Assembly: GCA_003132025.1 (NCBI GenBank) | Contig: PKWJ01000034.1 | Span: 1-48,215 of the forward strand | DNA: 48,215 nucleotides | From: Gammaproteobacteria bacterium | Lineage (GTDB): Bacteria; Pseudomonadota; Gammaproteobacteria; Steroidobacterales; Steroidobacteraceae | Direction of reading: 5' to 3' | Position numbers and translations under genes: made by a program | Shown: one piece after another, positions 33,826 through 44,066 of the stretch | Position numbering within the stretch: the first letter of the stretch is position 1 | Layout: every line of letters begins with the position of its first letter | Notes under the pieces: generated by a model | Told to the model about the DNA's origin: nothing | The model's input: only the letters and a program-made list of their open reading frames with translations | The model's database searches: none

Positions 33826-34770
33826 ATGAGCAAGCACCCGCGACCTGCGCTGGCGCAGATCGTGCTGGCATTTGCCGGCATCTACATCATCTGGGGCACG
33901 ACGTTTGTCGGCAACGCGCTGGTGATTCGCAGCATCCCGCCGTTTTACAGCGGCGCGACCCGCTTTCTGATCGCATCCGGCCTGATGTACCTCGTGCTGC
34001 GTGCGCGCGAACCGCGGCCGTTCTCCGGGCTGAACATCGGCGGCAGCATGCTGTGCGGCGTGCTGATGACCGGCATTGGCAACGGCTTCATCATCTGGTC
34101 GCAGCAGGGACTGCCCTCCGGGATCTGCGCCCTGTTCGTGGCCATACTGCCGGTGACGACGCTGATCCTGGATTGGCTGTTTTTCTCCAGGCGCCCGCCC
34201 AGCTACCAGTCGGCGCTGGGTGTCGCGGTGGGCCTGTCGGGCGTCGTGGTGCTGACGCTGCATACGCATTCGTTCTCGGGCGCGATCCGGCCGGTGCACG
34301 TGATCGCGGTACTCGTCGGCGAGCTGGCCTGGAGTGCCGGCACGCTGCTGCAGCCGCGCTATGTCGGCGCCGACCGGGTGCTCAATTTCGGCTGCCTGCA
34401 GATGCTCACCGGCGCGGTATTTCAGCTGTTGATGGGATTCCTCGATCGCGAGTGGATCGGCTTCACGCCGGCGCACATTTCATTGCAGTCGGCACTCGGG
34501 GTGCTGTACCTGGTGATATTCGGCAGCATGATCGCGGTCAATTGCTACGCGTTCCTGATAGCGCACGTGCCGGCACAGAAAGTGACCACCTACGCGCTGG
34601 TCAACCCGGTGATCGCGCTGGCCCTGGGCGCCATCGTGCTGCACGAGAAAATCGGCCCCATGGCTATACTGTCGGCGGTACTGGTGCTGGCGGGCGTGGC
34701 ATTGATCCTGTTTCAGCGCCGGGCGCTCGCAGCGCCCGGTGCCGGCAACCTCCGGCGTGCGGCGGCGTAG
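33826..34770 (+). CDS. EamA/DMT family exporter
   Basis: A 314-residue carrier with ten membrane helices in two EamA repeats. The first repeat starts IVLAFAGIYIIWGTTFVGNA with GATRFLIASGLMYLV, the second is near LGVLYLVIFGSMIAVNCYAF with NPVIALALGAIVLHE. Members export amino acids, metabolites or drugs; the substrate is unknown. The ATG at 33826 starts the usual N-terminus; the frame is open further upstream but without support. Confidence 0.85.
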   Translation: MSKHPRPALAQIVLAFAGIYIIWGTTFVGNALVIRSIPPFYSGATRFLIASGLMYLVLRAREPRPFSGLNIGGSMLCGVLMTGIGNGFIIWSQQGLPSGICALFVAILPVTTLILDWLFFSRRPPSYQSALGVAVGLSGVVVLTLHTHSFSGAIRPVHVIAVLVGELAWSAGTLLQPRYVGADRVLNFGCLQMLTGAVFQLLMGFLDREWIGFTPAHISLQSALGVLYLVIFGSMIAVNCYAFLIAHVPAQKVTTYALVNPVIALALGAIVLHEKIGPMAILSAVLVLAGVALILFQRRALAAPGAGNLRRAAA

Positions 34771-34771
34771 C

Positions 34772-34801
34772 TTGCACAGGGCCCCTTGGGGCTGATATAA
34801 A
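34772..34801 (+). promoter_or_regulatory. probable sigma-70 promoter of rpmB-rpmG
   Basis: TTGCAC (34772-34777) and TATAAA (34796-34801) are separated by 18 bases, with TGA before the second box giving an extended -10. Start of transcription would be near 34808, about 64 bases before the rpmB ATG. A GCCCCTTGGGGC palindrome fills the spacer. Confidence 0.55.
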
Positions 34802-34871
34802 GCGGCCCCTTCGCCCGCACGCAAGCTTGGGCGATGTGTTTGTAAGTAATTGATTTTCCAAGGTGAAGCTC

Positions 34872-35108
34872 ATGTCCCGCGTCTGTCAGATCACCGGCAA
34901 GCGCCCCATCACGGGCAATACCGTCTCGCACGCCAACAACAAGCGGCGGCGCCGTTTCCTGCCGAATCTGCATGTGCAGCGCTTCTGGCTCGAGGGCGAG
35001 AAGCGCTGGGTGTCGCTGCGCGTGTCCACCAACGCCATGCGCACCATCGAGAAGAACGGGCTGGAAGCCGTGCTGGCCCAGTTGCGCGCCCGCGGCGAGA
35101 AGATCTAA
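34872..35108 (+). CDS. rpmB: 50S ribosomal protein L28
   Basis: A 78-residue protein, the usual L28 length. [20 protein letters not shown] with [18 protein letters not shown], then [19 protein letters not shown] are the full family pattern. The ATG at 34872 begins at the conserved MSRVC; an earlier in-frame start adds three residues and is not needed. GGTGA precedes it. rpmG follows at 12 bases. Confidence 0.97.
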   Translation: MSRVCQITGKRPITGNTVSHANNKRRRRFLPNLHVQRFWLEGEKRWVSLRVSTNAMRTIEKNGLEAVLAQLRARGEKI

Positions 35109-35120
35109 AGGGCCACTGCC

Positions 35121-35276
35121 ATGCGCGAAAAGGTCAAACTGTTGTCGTCGGCCGGAACCGGTCACTTCTACGTGGCGATGAAGAACAAGCGGCTGCATCC
35201 GGACAAGATGGAAGTGCGCAAATTCGATCCGAAAGTGCGCAAGCACGTCGCCTACAAAGAGACCAAGATCAAATAG
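35121..35276 (+). CDS. rpmG: 50S ribosomal protein L33
   Basis: A 51-residue protein: starts [20 protein letters not shown] and ends KETKIK. It is L33 of the zinc-free form, with no C-x-x-C pairs, as in most gammaproteobacteria. ATG at 35121, 12 bases after rpmB, so both come from one transcript. The next gene starts 16 bases after its stop. Confidence 0.96.
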   Translation: MREKVKLLSSAGTGHFYVAMKNKRLHPDKMEVRKFDPKVRKHVAYKETKIK

Positions 35277-35292
35277 GCTCGCGCGTGAGTGC

Positions 35293-37317
<2,025 letters not shown>

Positions 37318-37373
37318 ACAACGTTTAATTGGCGATCGCCGCTGTGCCGGGGTACATCTACCGCAACTAAAGA

Positions 37374-38381
37374 GTGCGGCATCCCCTGGCAAGCAAACCG
37401 TCGTCGCCGGTCACCTGGATAATCTTTTCGGCCACGGCGGCACTGCCAGCGACAGCAGGCGCGCAGAGCCTGGCCGTGCTCGCCGGGCTGACTGAGAGCG
37501 ACAACCACCAGACCGACACCTACGCCTGGCAGATCGAGTTCCAGCAGCAGCTGACACCGCTGCTGTCCGGCTCGCTGTCCTGGCTCAATGAAGGCCACGT
37601 CCCGGACCATCATCGCGATGGCGCCGCAGCGCAGCTGTGGCTCAATTCGCCCAGATGGCGCGACCGGATCGTGCTGAGCGTGGGCGCCGGCCCGTACGTG
37701 TATTTCGACACCGAGTCGGCCTCGTCAGTTCGCGGTTTCAGCGATGTTCACAGTGTCGCCGCCCTGTTGTCTGTCGCGGCCACGCTGGATCTGGGCGCCG
37801 GCTGGTTTGTCAGGCTCAATTTGAATGATGTCTGGGCGCCGGCGGACCTTGGCACCTATGCGGTGCTGCTGGGCGGCGGTTATCGTTTCGGCAATTCCGA
37901 TCGCAGCGCGCCGTCGTCGCCCGACCTGACCGGCGGTGGTTACCCGGCACAGGAGATTCAGCTGTTCGCCGGCCAGATGATCCTGAGCGATCCCTCGTCC
38001 AACAGCGGCCGCACCTATGGTGCCGACTACCGGCTGGAACTGGCGCGCTGGGCAGCCTGGTCCGCCACCTGGTACTACGATCCCGGCAGCCCGAGCGGTC
38101 GACGCGACCGGGCCGCCACCCAGCTGTGGCTGGTCGAACCGCTGGCCAACGATCGGCTGGCGCTGAGCGTTGGACTGGGCGTGTATTCGGAGGTGGGCTC
38201 AGAAACCCGGCCGACCACTACCAACCCCAATCCGGTCTCGGGTCTGTCCGGCCTGCGGGCGGAGTGGCTGTTCAGCCGCCGCAGCAGCCTGGTGCTGACC
38301 TGGCAGCGCACCTTCACCAACGACGATGACGATCGCGACATCATCGCGCTCGGTTACGCGTTTCGGTTCGGCGCCTGGTGA
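37374..38381 (+). CDS. outer-membrane beta-barrel protein with tandem internal repeat
   Basis: A 335-residue exported protein. Signal peptide (WIIFSATAALPATAGA) then two related halves. Half one (about 30-174) reads LAVLAGLTESDNHQTDTYAW, HHRDGAAAQLWL, LSVGAGPYVYFDTE, GGGYRFG. Half two (about 190-334) repeats the same order: IQLFAGQMILSDPSSNSGRT, RRDRAATQLWL, LSVGLGVYSEVGSET, LGYAFRFG. Short amphipathic strands and the closing aromatic residues suit a barrel. It may be a barrel formed from two duplicated units. The function is unknown. The GTG at 37374 has no strong ribosome site. Confidence 0.7.
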   Translation: MRHPLASKPSSPVTWIIFSATAALPATAGAQSLAVLAGLTESDNHQTDTYAWQIEFQQQLTPLLSGSLSWLNEGHVPDHHRDGAAAQLWLNSPRWRDRIVLSVGAGPYVYFDTESASSVRGFSDVHSVAALLSVAATLDLGAGWFVRLNLNDVWAPADLGTYAVLLGGGYRFGNSDRSAPSSPDLTGGGYPAQEIQLFAGQMILSDPSSNSGRTYGADYRLELARWAAWSATWYYDPGSPSGRRDRAATQLWLVEPLANDRLALSVGLGVYSEVGSETRPTTTNPNPVSGLSGLRAEWLFSRRSSLVLTWQRTFTNDDDDRDIIALGYAFRFGAW

Positions 38382-38407
38382 CCCTTGGTGACTCCCGGTG
38401 ACCGGCC

Positions 38408-38424
38408 GCTGGCAATGTGCCGGC
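38408..38424 (+). terminator. hairpin after the barrel-protein gene
   Basis: GCTGGC and GCCGGC form a six-base stem (one G-T pair) with a five-base loop. It lies 27 bases after the stop and ahead of mutM. No T-run follows, so read-through is likely. Three copies of GGTGAC near 38378-38402 precede it. Confidence 0.25.
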
Positions 38425-38496
38425 CGTGAGCCCGATAATGGGTGATTCCAACTCTCCGCCACCGCCGTGCGACCGGACGCACGGCCAACGCCCGTT

Positions 38497-39312
38497 ATGC
38501 CTGAATTACCCGAAGTCGAATCCACGCGGCGCGGCATCGAGCGCGAAGCCGACGGCAAGCGCATTCTCGAGCTGCGCATCTACGATCACCGGCTGCGCTG
38601 GCCGATCGAAGGCGAAATGCCGGCGCGGCTGGCCGGCCAGCGCATCGTGTCGGTCGGCCGACGTGCCAAGTATCTGCTGCTGCGGCTCGAGCGCGGGACC
38701 ATGATCCTGCATCTGGGCATGTCGGGCAGCCTGCGCATCCTTCCCGGACACACCGAGCGTCTGAAGCACGATCAGTTCGACCTGCTGCTCGAATCGGGCC
38801 TGAGCCTGCGGCTCAACGACCCGCGCCGCTTCGGCAGCCTGCACTACACCACCGAGGATCCCGAGCACCACAAGCTGCTGCGCGCCTTGGCGCCCGAGCC
38901 GCTGGAACCCAAGTTCGATGCCGAATATCTGCATCGCATCACGCGCAAGCGTCGCGCCGCCATCAAGCAGGTGCTGATGAACGGGCGCCTGGTCACCGGC
39001 GTCGGCAACATCTACGCCAGCGAAGCGCTGTTTCGCGCCCGCATCAGCCCGCGACGCGCGGCGCGACGCCTGTCGCGTGCCGATTGCGCCCGGCTGGTAC
39101 GCTCGGTGCGCGCAACGCTGAACACGGCCATTCGCGCCGGCGGCACCACGCTGCGCGATTACGTCGGCACCGACGGCAACCCCGGGTATTTCCGCCAGCG
39201 CCTGTATGTCTATGAACGCGATGGCCGGCGCTGCCGGGTGTGCGGCACCAGCGTGCGCCGCATAAAACAGGGCCAGCGCTCCACTTATTACTGTCCGAGC
39301 TGTCAGCTGTGA
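38497..39312 (+). CDS. mutM: formamidopyrimidine-DNA glycosylase
   Basis: A 271-residue base-excision enzyme that removes 8-oxoguanine and formamidopyrimidines and nicks the strand. The N-terminal Pro2 and Glu3 (MPELPEVES) are the catalytic pair; the Lys in GRRAKYLLL, the MNGRLVTGVGNIYASEALF helix-2-turn-helix and the C-terminal zinc finger (CRVCGT ... YYCPSCQ) are all intact. The ATG at 38497 must be the start because Pro follows it. Its stop overlaps the alkA start (GTGA). Confidence 0.96.
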   Translation: MPELPEVESTRRGIEREADGKRILELRIYDHRLRWPIEGEMPARLAGQRIVSVGRRAKYLLLRLERGTMILHLGMSGSLRILPGHTERLKHDQFDLLLESGLSLRLNDPRRFGSLHYTTEDPEHHKLLRALAPEPLEPKFDAEYLHRITRKRRAAIKQVLMNGRLVTGVGNIYASEALFRARISPRRAARRLSRADCARLVRSVRATLNTAIRAGGTTLRDYVGTDGNPGYFRQRLYVYERDGRRCRVCGTSVRRIKQGQRSTYYCPSCQL

Positions 39313-40076
39313 CCGCGCGCGCCGCCTATCGGGCCCTGAGCGCCGATCCGGTCATGGCCGGGCTGATTGCCGCCGCCGGCCCTTATCGCCCCGAACCGAT
39401 GCCCGATCAGCCGCCGTTTGAAGTGCTGGTGCGCGCCATCGCGCATCAACAGCTGCACGGCGTTGCTGCCCAGCGCATCCTGGCGCGCTTCGTCGATGCC
39501 TTCGGTAATGGCTGCTTTCCTTCGCCGCAGCAGGTCATCGATGCCGAGGATGCGCGCCTGCGCGCCTGCGGTTTGTCCTACGCCAAGATCGCGGCCGTAA
39601 AGGACCTGGCGGCCAAGACCATCGCCGGCATCGTGCCGGTGCGCTCCGAGCTTGACGCGCTGCCGGATCTGGAAATCATCCAGCGCCTGACCGAAGTGCG
39701 CGGCATCGGCCGCTGGACGGTGGAGATGATGCTGATGTTCCAGCTGCAGCGGCCCGATGTGTTGCCGGTGGACGATTTCGCGGTACGTAACGGCTTTCGT
39801 CTCGCCTATCGTCTGCGCGGCATGCCACGGGCGCGCGCACTGGCGCTGTTCGGCGAGCGCTGGAAGCCGCATCGCAGCCTGGCCGCCTGGTACCTGTGGC
39901 GCGCCAACGATCTGGCACGCCGCAAGCTGCTGCCGCACGGCGGCCGCCCGCCGCGCATCGCGCTGCAGCCCGCGCCGAAGCCGGCTGCGAAAAAATCTGC
40001 GTCCAGGAAAAAGACGACAACGGCTACGGCCACCCGGTCGCGCCGGCGGCGCGCACCTAAGAGCGCACATAAGTGA
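39309..40076 (+). CDS. DNA-3-methyladenine glycosylase II-like (HhH-GPD) with basic tail
   Basis: A 255-residue glycosylase of the AlkA class. FEVLVRAIAHQQLHGVAAQR starts the domain; LTEVRGIGRWTVEMMLMFQL is the helix-hairpin-helix with Gly/Trp, and LPVDDFAVRNG carries the catalytic Asp. It removes alkylated purines. The last 33 residues (PAAKKSASRKKTTTATATRS, then RRRRAPKSAHK) form a Lys/Arg-rich tail that probably helps bind DNA. GTG at 39309 overlaps the mutM stop by four bases, so both repair enzymes are coupled. Confidence 0.92.
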   Translation: MTARAAYRALSADPVMAGLIAAAGPYRPEPMPDQPPFEVLVRAIAHQQLHGVAAQRILARFVDAFGNGCFPSPQQVIDAEDARLRACGLSYAKIAAVKDLAAKTIAGIVPVRSELDALPDLEIIQRLTEVRGIGRWTVEMMLMFQLQRPDVLPVDDFAVRNGFRLAYRLRGMPRARALALFGERWKPHRSLAAWYLWRANDLARRKLLPHGGRPPRIALQPAPKPAAKKSASRKKTTTATATRSRRRRAPKSAHK

Positions 40077-40117
40077 TCGGCAGCAGCAGCGCACCGACAG
40101 TGTTATATGTTGCCAAC

Positions 40118-41884
40118 ATGCTCAGATCCGTACGCGTCCTTCTTGCCGCCACGGTAGCGCTGGCGCTGCTGCCGGCGGTGCCTGCCTGCCGCGGTGCGCC
40201 GCCGCCCGCACCTGCAGCGGCTGCCACGCCGGCCGCGCCCGCCGCGACCACTGTCGCCAGCGCATCGACGCGCCATGCCATCGTCGTCGCCGCGAATCCG
40301 CTCGCGGCGCAGGCCGGTATGCGGGTGCTGCAGGCGGGCGGTTCGGCCGCGGACGCGGCGGTCGCGATGCAGGCCGTGCTCGGGCTGGTGGAACCGCAAA
40401 GCTCGAGCCTTGCGGGCGGCGCGTTCATCACCTACTACGATGCCCGCAAGAAACTGGTGCTGGCCTATGACGGTCGCGAGACCGCGCCGGCCGGCGCGCG
40501 TGCCGATATGTTCCTGGGCAGCGACGGCCGGCCGCTGTCGTATGCGACCGCGGTGCTCAGCGGCCGCTCGACCGGCGTCCCCGGCGCGATCGCGGCGCTG
40601 GGGCTGCTGCACCATGAGCATGGCAAGCTCGCCTGGCGCAAGCTGTTCGACGATGCCGAGCACCTGGCCACCGACGGCTTCGTGGTCAGCCCGCGCCTGG
40701 CGGGCATGATCGCAAGCCGTGCGCCGCAGACCGCCGCGCCCGATGTGGTGCGCTATTTCAGCAAGATCGATGGATCGCGCTATAAGAGCGGCGACCTGCT
40801 GCGCAATCCGGACTACGCCGCCACGCTGCGGCTGCTGGCCGAGAAGGGCCCGGGTGCGCTGTATCGTGGCAAGCTGGCGCAGGACATCGCCGAGCGCGTG
40901 CATCAGGGTGAGCTGCCCGGTACGCTGTCGCTGCCCGATTTCGCCCACTACCGGCCGATCGAATCCCCGGCACTTTGCCGCGACTGGCAGCAGTATCGCG
41001 TCTGCACGCCGCCGCCGCCCTCCGGTGGTGTCGACGTGCTGCAAGGCCTGCTGCTGCTCGCGCACACCGACATCGGCGCGCGCGGACCCAACGATGCGCT
41101 GGCCTGGGTGGAGCTGGGCGAAGCCGAGCGGCTGATGTATGCCGACCGCGACCGCTACGTGGCGGATCCCGCGTTTGTCGACGTGCCGCTGGCAGGGCTG
41201 CTCGACCCCGGCTATCTGCAGGCGCGAGCGGCGCTGATCGGCCAGCGAATTACCGACCCGCCGCCGCAGGCCGGCGTGCCGCCGGGCGCCAAGCGCTACG
41301 GCCTGGATCAGACGCTCGAACCCGGCGGCACCTCGCACCTGGTGATCGTCGACGAGGACGGTAACGTGCTGTCGATGACCACCACGGTCGAGAGCATCTT
41401 CGGTTCGGGGCGCATGGTGGACGGTTTCTTTCTCAACAACCAGCTGACCGATTTCAGTTTCTCGCCGCAGGAGCCCGATGGCCGCCCGGCGGCCAATGCG
41501 GTCGCACCCGGCAAGCGGCCGCGCTCGGCCATGGCGCCCACCATCGTGTTCGATCGCGACGGGCATTTCCTCGCCGCCACCGGGTCCGCCGGCGGACCGG
41601 CGATCATCGCCTATGTGCTGAAAACACTGATCGGCGTGCTCGACTGGCACATGACGATGCAGGCCGCGATCAGCCTGCCTAACCTGGTGGCACACGGCGG
41701 CTCCTTCAGCGCCGAGACCGCAAAATTCCCGCCGGAACTGCTGACCGGGATGAATCAGCGCGGCCTGAATCCGCAGCCGGCCCAATATGAAGACTCGGGA
41801 CTGCAGGGGGTGCTGGCGCACGCCGACGGCAGCTATGAGGGCGGCGTCGATCCGCGCCGCGAGGGTGTCGCCCTCAGTTACTAG
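40118..41884 (+). CDS. ggt: gamma-glutamyltransferase / glutathione hydrolase
   Basis: A 588-residue Ntn-hydrolase precursor. Thr405 in PGGTSHLVIVDEDGN is the autocatalytic nucleophile that splits it into two subunits; VEPQSSSLAGGAFITYYDAR, YDGRETAPAG and FLNNQLTDFSF are other family stretches. It cuts gamma-glutamyl bonds of glutathione in the periplasm. The signal MLRSVRVLLAATVALALLPA ends in VPAC, so it may be a lipoprotein. A GTG at 40073 would overlap the alkA stop (GTGA) but adds 15 residues before the signal. It is read after alkA. Confidence 0.92.
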   Translation: MLRSVRVLLAATVALALLPAVPACRGAPPPAPAAAATPAAPAATTVASASTRHAIVVAANPLAAQAGMRVLQAGGSAADAAVAMQAVLGLVEPQSSSLAGGAFITYYDARKKLVLAYDGRETAPAGARADMFLGSDGRPLSYATAVLSGRSTGVPGAIAALGLLHHEHGKLAWRKLFDDAEHLATDGFVVSPRLAGMIASRAPQTAAPDVVRYFSKIDGSRYKSGDLLRNPDYAATLRLLAEKGPGALYRGKLAQDIAERVHQGELPGTLSLPDFAHYRPIESPALCRDWQQYRVCTPPPPSGGVDVLQGLLLLAHTDIGARGPNDALAWVELGEAERLMYADRDRYVADPAFVDVPLAGLLDPGYLQARAALIGQRITDPPPQAGVPPGAKRYGLDQTLEPGGTSHLVIVDEDGNVLSMTTTVESIFGSGRMVDGFFLNNQLTDFSFSPQEPDGRPAANAVAPGKRPRSAMAPTIVFDRDGHFLAATGSAGGPAIIAYVLKTLIGVLDWHMTMQAAISLPNLVAHGGSFSAETAKFPPELLTGMNQRGLNPQPAQYEDSGLQGVLAHADGSYEGGVDPRREGVALSY

Positions 41885-41929
41885 GTGGCGCGCTGACAGA
41901 CGTCACCTCGCTCATCACGATCACTTGAG

Positions 41930-42763
41930 TCACTCGAAGAACTCTAGCGCTTGCCCATTCAACCGCTGGAGTTGCACTACGGTACCCAGGCACGCGCCCT
42001 TCGCAAAATCGAAGGCGACGACCTCGTCCTGAGCGACGCAGTAGAGGTGCCCGTCAGGACCAAACCGAAGACCGCGCGGTTTCCGAAACTCGGCCAACTT
42101 GGTGGCAGAGAAGACTCGCACAATGCGTCCATCCGTAGTGTCGTATTCGCGCACGCTCGTCACGGCATCTGCCGCACCGAACGGATGTTCACTTGACACC
42201 ACGACGTTACCGTTGGGCGCGATCAGGAGATCCAAAGGACTTAGGTCTGGGTCGCTCACGAGTCGAAAGGGCCGTGTACCCTCGCTGGGAGTGATCGCGA
42301 CAATCGCGTTGTCGCCCTCGCCATTCGGCCCTATCCCAGATGCGAGAAATAGCCTTCCATCGTGACCAAAAGCAAAGCCGCGAGGAAATGGAACGATTCC
42401 CGGCGGCACGAAATGCTCCCCCGCCGCATCGAGTAAGACTGGAAACGCCATAACCGTGCGCGCGCTTCGAAGCCCAACGTAGTAGCGTCCATCTGGGCCG
42501 AAAGTGCCACCACCTGGGTTTAATCTTGCGATCGGGCCTGTGTCGCGAACGATAGTCCCGTTTGGACCGAGTGCCAGTACCCGATCGGCGCCGCTGTTGA
42601 GAAACAGCAACCCTTCTTTTTGATCCACGGCAAGTCCCCGGGGATCAACAATCCGGCTGTCATCGTTGAAGGGACCGATCAGCGTGCCATCGCGCTTGAA
42701 CGCCAGAAGCGCGCCATATCCATTCCCATTGATGCCTGATGCACTCGTAACGAGGATAAGCAT
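41930..42763 (-). CDS. NHL/SMP-30-like beta-propeller protein
   Basis: A 277-residue protein made of repeated propeller blades: DPRGLAVDQKEGLLFLNSG, ADRVLALGPNGTIV, GGTFGPDGRYYVGL, PRGFAFGHDGRLFLASG, PLDLLIAPNGNVVVSS, KPRGLRFGPDGHLYCV. These are NHL or SMP-30-type turns (G-x-x-F-x-P-D/N-G-x-x-Y). No lactonase metal site stands out. No clear signal peptide is seen, although the N-terminus is mildly hydrophobic. The codon use looks AT-richer than its neighbours, hinting at transfer. The ATG at 42763 is used; a GTG three codons earlier is an alternative. It converges with ggt. Confidence 0.75.
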   Translation of the reverse strand: MLILVTSASGINGNGYGALLAFKRDGTLIGPFNDDSRIVDPRGLAVDQKEGLLFLNSGADRVLALGPNGTIVRDTGPIARLNPGGGTFGPDGRYYVGLRSARTVMAFPVLLDAAGEHFVPPGIVPFPRGFAFGHDGRLFLASGIGPNGEGDNAIVAITPSEGTRPFRLVSDPDLSPLDLLIAPNGNVVVSSEHPFGAADAVTSVREYDTTDGRIVRVFSATKLAEFRKPRGLRFGPDGHLYCVAQDEVVAFDFAKGACLGTVVQLQRLNGQALEFFE

Positions 42764-42884
42764 AGTAATCACGCTACTACGGCGTCATCTGCAAGGTCTC
42801 ACCACCAGGGGCGCGAAGTGCAGCGCCGGCCAGATGCGGTTCTCTGGTCTGGGCACCAATAGACCGATCGGTGCGGCAGTCGCT

Positions 42885-43373
42885 TTAACTCTTGCGCTTC
42901 AGCTTGCGCTTGAACGCCGCCTCGACCAGCGGATGCACGAAGGGGCTGACGTCACCGCCCAGAGTCGCGACCTCGCGCACCAGCGTCGAGGAAATGAAGG
43001 TGAATTTTTCCTTCGGCACCATGAACACCGTTTCCACATCCGGCTGCAGGTGCCGGCCCATGCTCGCGAGCTGAAACTCGAACTCGAAATCCGACACCGC
43101 CCGCAGTCCGCGCACGATCACGGCCAGGTCGTGCTGGCGTGCGAAGTCCACCGTCAGTCCGGTATAACCGGTGACTTCGACGTTTTTCAGATCCGCCAGT
43201 ACCGCGCGCGCCAGCTCGACGCGCTCGTCGACGTCGAACATCGGCGCCTTGTTGGTAGTGGCAGCGACCGCGACCACCACGCGGCCGAAAATACTCGCCG
43301 CGCGGCGCGCGATGTCTTCATGACCGCGAGTCAGAGGGTCAAAGGTCCCCGGATACACCGCCGTGGATCTCAT
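42885..43373 (-). CDS. coaD: phosphopantetheine adenylyltransferase
   Basis: A 162-residue enzyme of CoA synthesis that adenylates 4'-phosphopantetheine to dephospho-CoA. Landmarks: AVYPGTFDPLTRGHEDIARR (T/HxGH nucleotide site), NKAPMFDVDERVELA, VIVRGLRAVSDFEFEFQLA and the ISSTLVREVA end. ATG at 43373. It follows rsmD by 30 bases on the same strand, a usual pair. Confidence 0.96.
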   Translation of the reverse strand: MRSTAVYPGTFDPLTRGHEDIARRAASIFGRVVVAVAATTNKAPMFDVDERVELARAVLADLKNVEVTGYTGLTVDFARQHDLAVIVRGLRAVSDFEFEFQLASMGRHLQPDVETVFMVPKEKFTFISSTLVREVATLGGDVSPFVHPLVEAAFKRKLKRKS

Positions 43374-43403
43374 GTTGATTGCGCCCCCGATGCGTGCTGC
43401 CGA

Positions 43404-44006
43404 TTATTGTGCTGCGTACAGATGATACCTGACCTCGCCCGCCTTGCCGGTGCGCAGTTCGTGCCAGGCGGCCGGCAGCGCCGGCGGCAGCTCATCGTCG
43501 GCGTGCTCCACGTAGATGCGGGCCTCGGGCGAGAGCCCGCCGCGCGCCAGTGCCGCCGCCGCCGCGGGCAACTCGCCGGAATCATAGGGCGGATCGAGAA
43601 ATACCAGGTCGAAGCCGCGGCCGCCATCGGGCTGCGGGCCGGGCGAGCGCGCCGCGGCCAGGTAGTGCAGGGCCTCATCGCGCACCACCGTGGCGCCGCT
43701 CGCCTGCCAGTCGCGCAGCAGCTCTCGCAGCGCGTTGACTGCGACGCGCTGATGCTCAACGAACACCACCGAGGCCGCGCCGCGCGACAAGGCCTCCAGG
43801 CCCAGCGCACCTGAGCCGGCATACAGGTCCAGGCAATGCGCGCCTTCGATCCGGTTCTGCAGCCAGTTGAACAGCGTTTCGCGCACGCGATCGGGAGTCG
43901 GCCGTATGTCGAGTTCCGGGAAACGAAATCTCTTGCCGCGCCACTGCCCGGCGATGATGCGCAGCTGACGCTGCTGCCGGCCCCGGCCCTGGTGTATGGC
44001 GCTCAT
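43404..44006 (-). CDS. rsmD: 16S rRNA (guanine-966-N2)-methyltransferase
   Basis: A 200-residue SAM-dependent enzyme acting on G966 of 16S rRNA. LRIIAGQWRGKRFRFPE, RPTPDRVRETLFNWL, CLDLYAGSGALGLEALSRGA (SAM loop) and LVFLDPPYDSG (NPPY-type catalytic motif) identify it. The ATG at 44006 is preferred over a TTG three codons earlier. Divergent from ftsY with 60 bases between. Confidence 0.95.
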   Translation of the reverse strand: MSAIHQGRGRQQRQLRIIAGQWRGKRFRFPELDIRPTPDRVRETLFNWLQNRIEGAHCLDLYAGSGALGLEALSRGAASVVFVEHQRVAVNALRELLRDWQASGATVVRDEALHYLAAARSPGPQPDGGRGFDLVFLDPPYDSGELPAAAAALARGGLSPEARIYVEHADDELPPALPAAWHELRTGKAGEVRYHLYAAQ

Positions 44007-44066
44007 GGGCGACAAGCCTACCGCAGCCTAAGCCGTGGCGTGCGCGCCGTGCGACAATGTCGGGCC

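Noticed and set aside
37331-37340. GGCGATCGCC as a HIP1-type repeated palindrome
   Set aside because: One copy only was noticed here and the sequence is expected by chance in such GC-rich DNA.
40103-41821. 572-codon open frame on the minus strand opposite ggt
   Set aside because: Low-complexity Arg/Gln/His translation, no ribosome site, entirely inside a clear gamma-glutamyltransferase gene.
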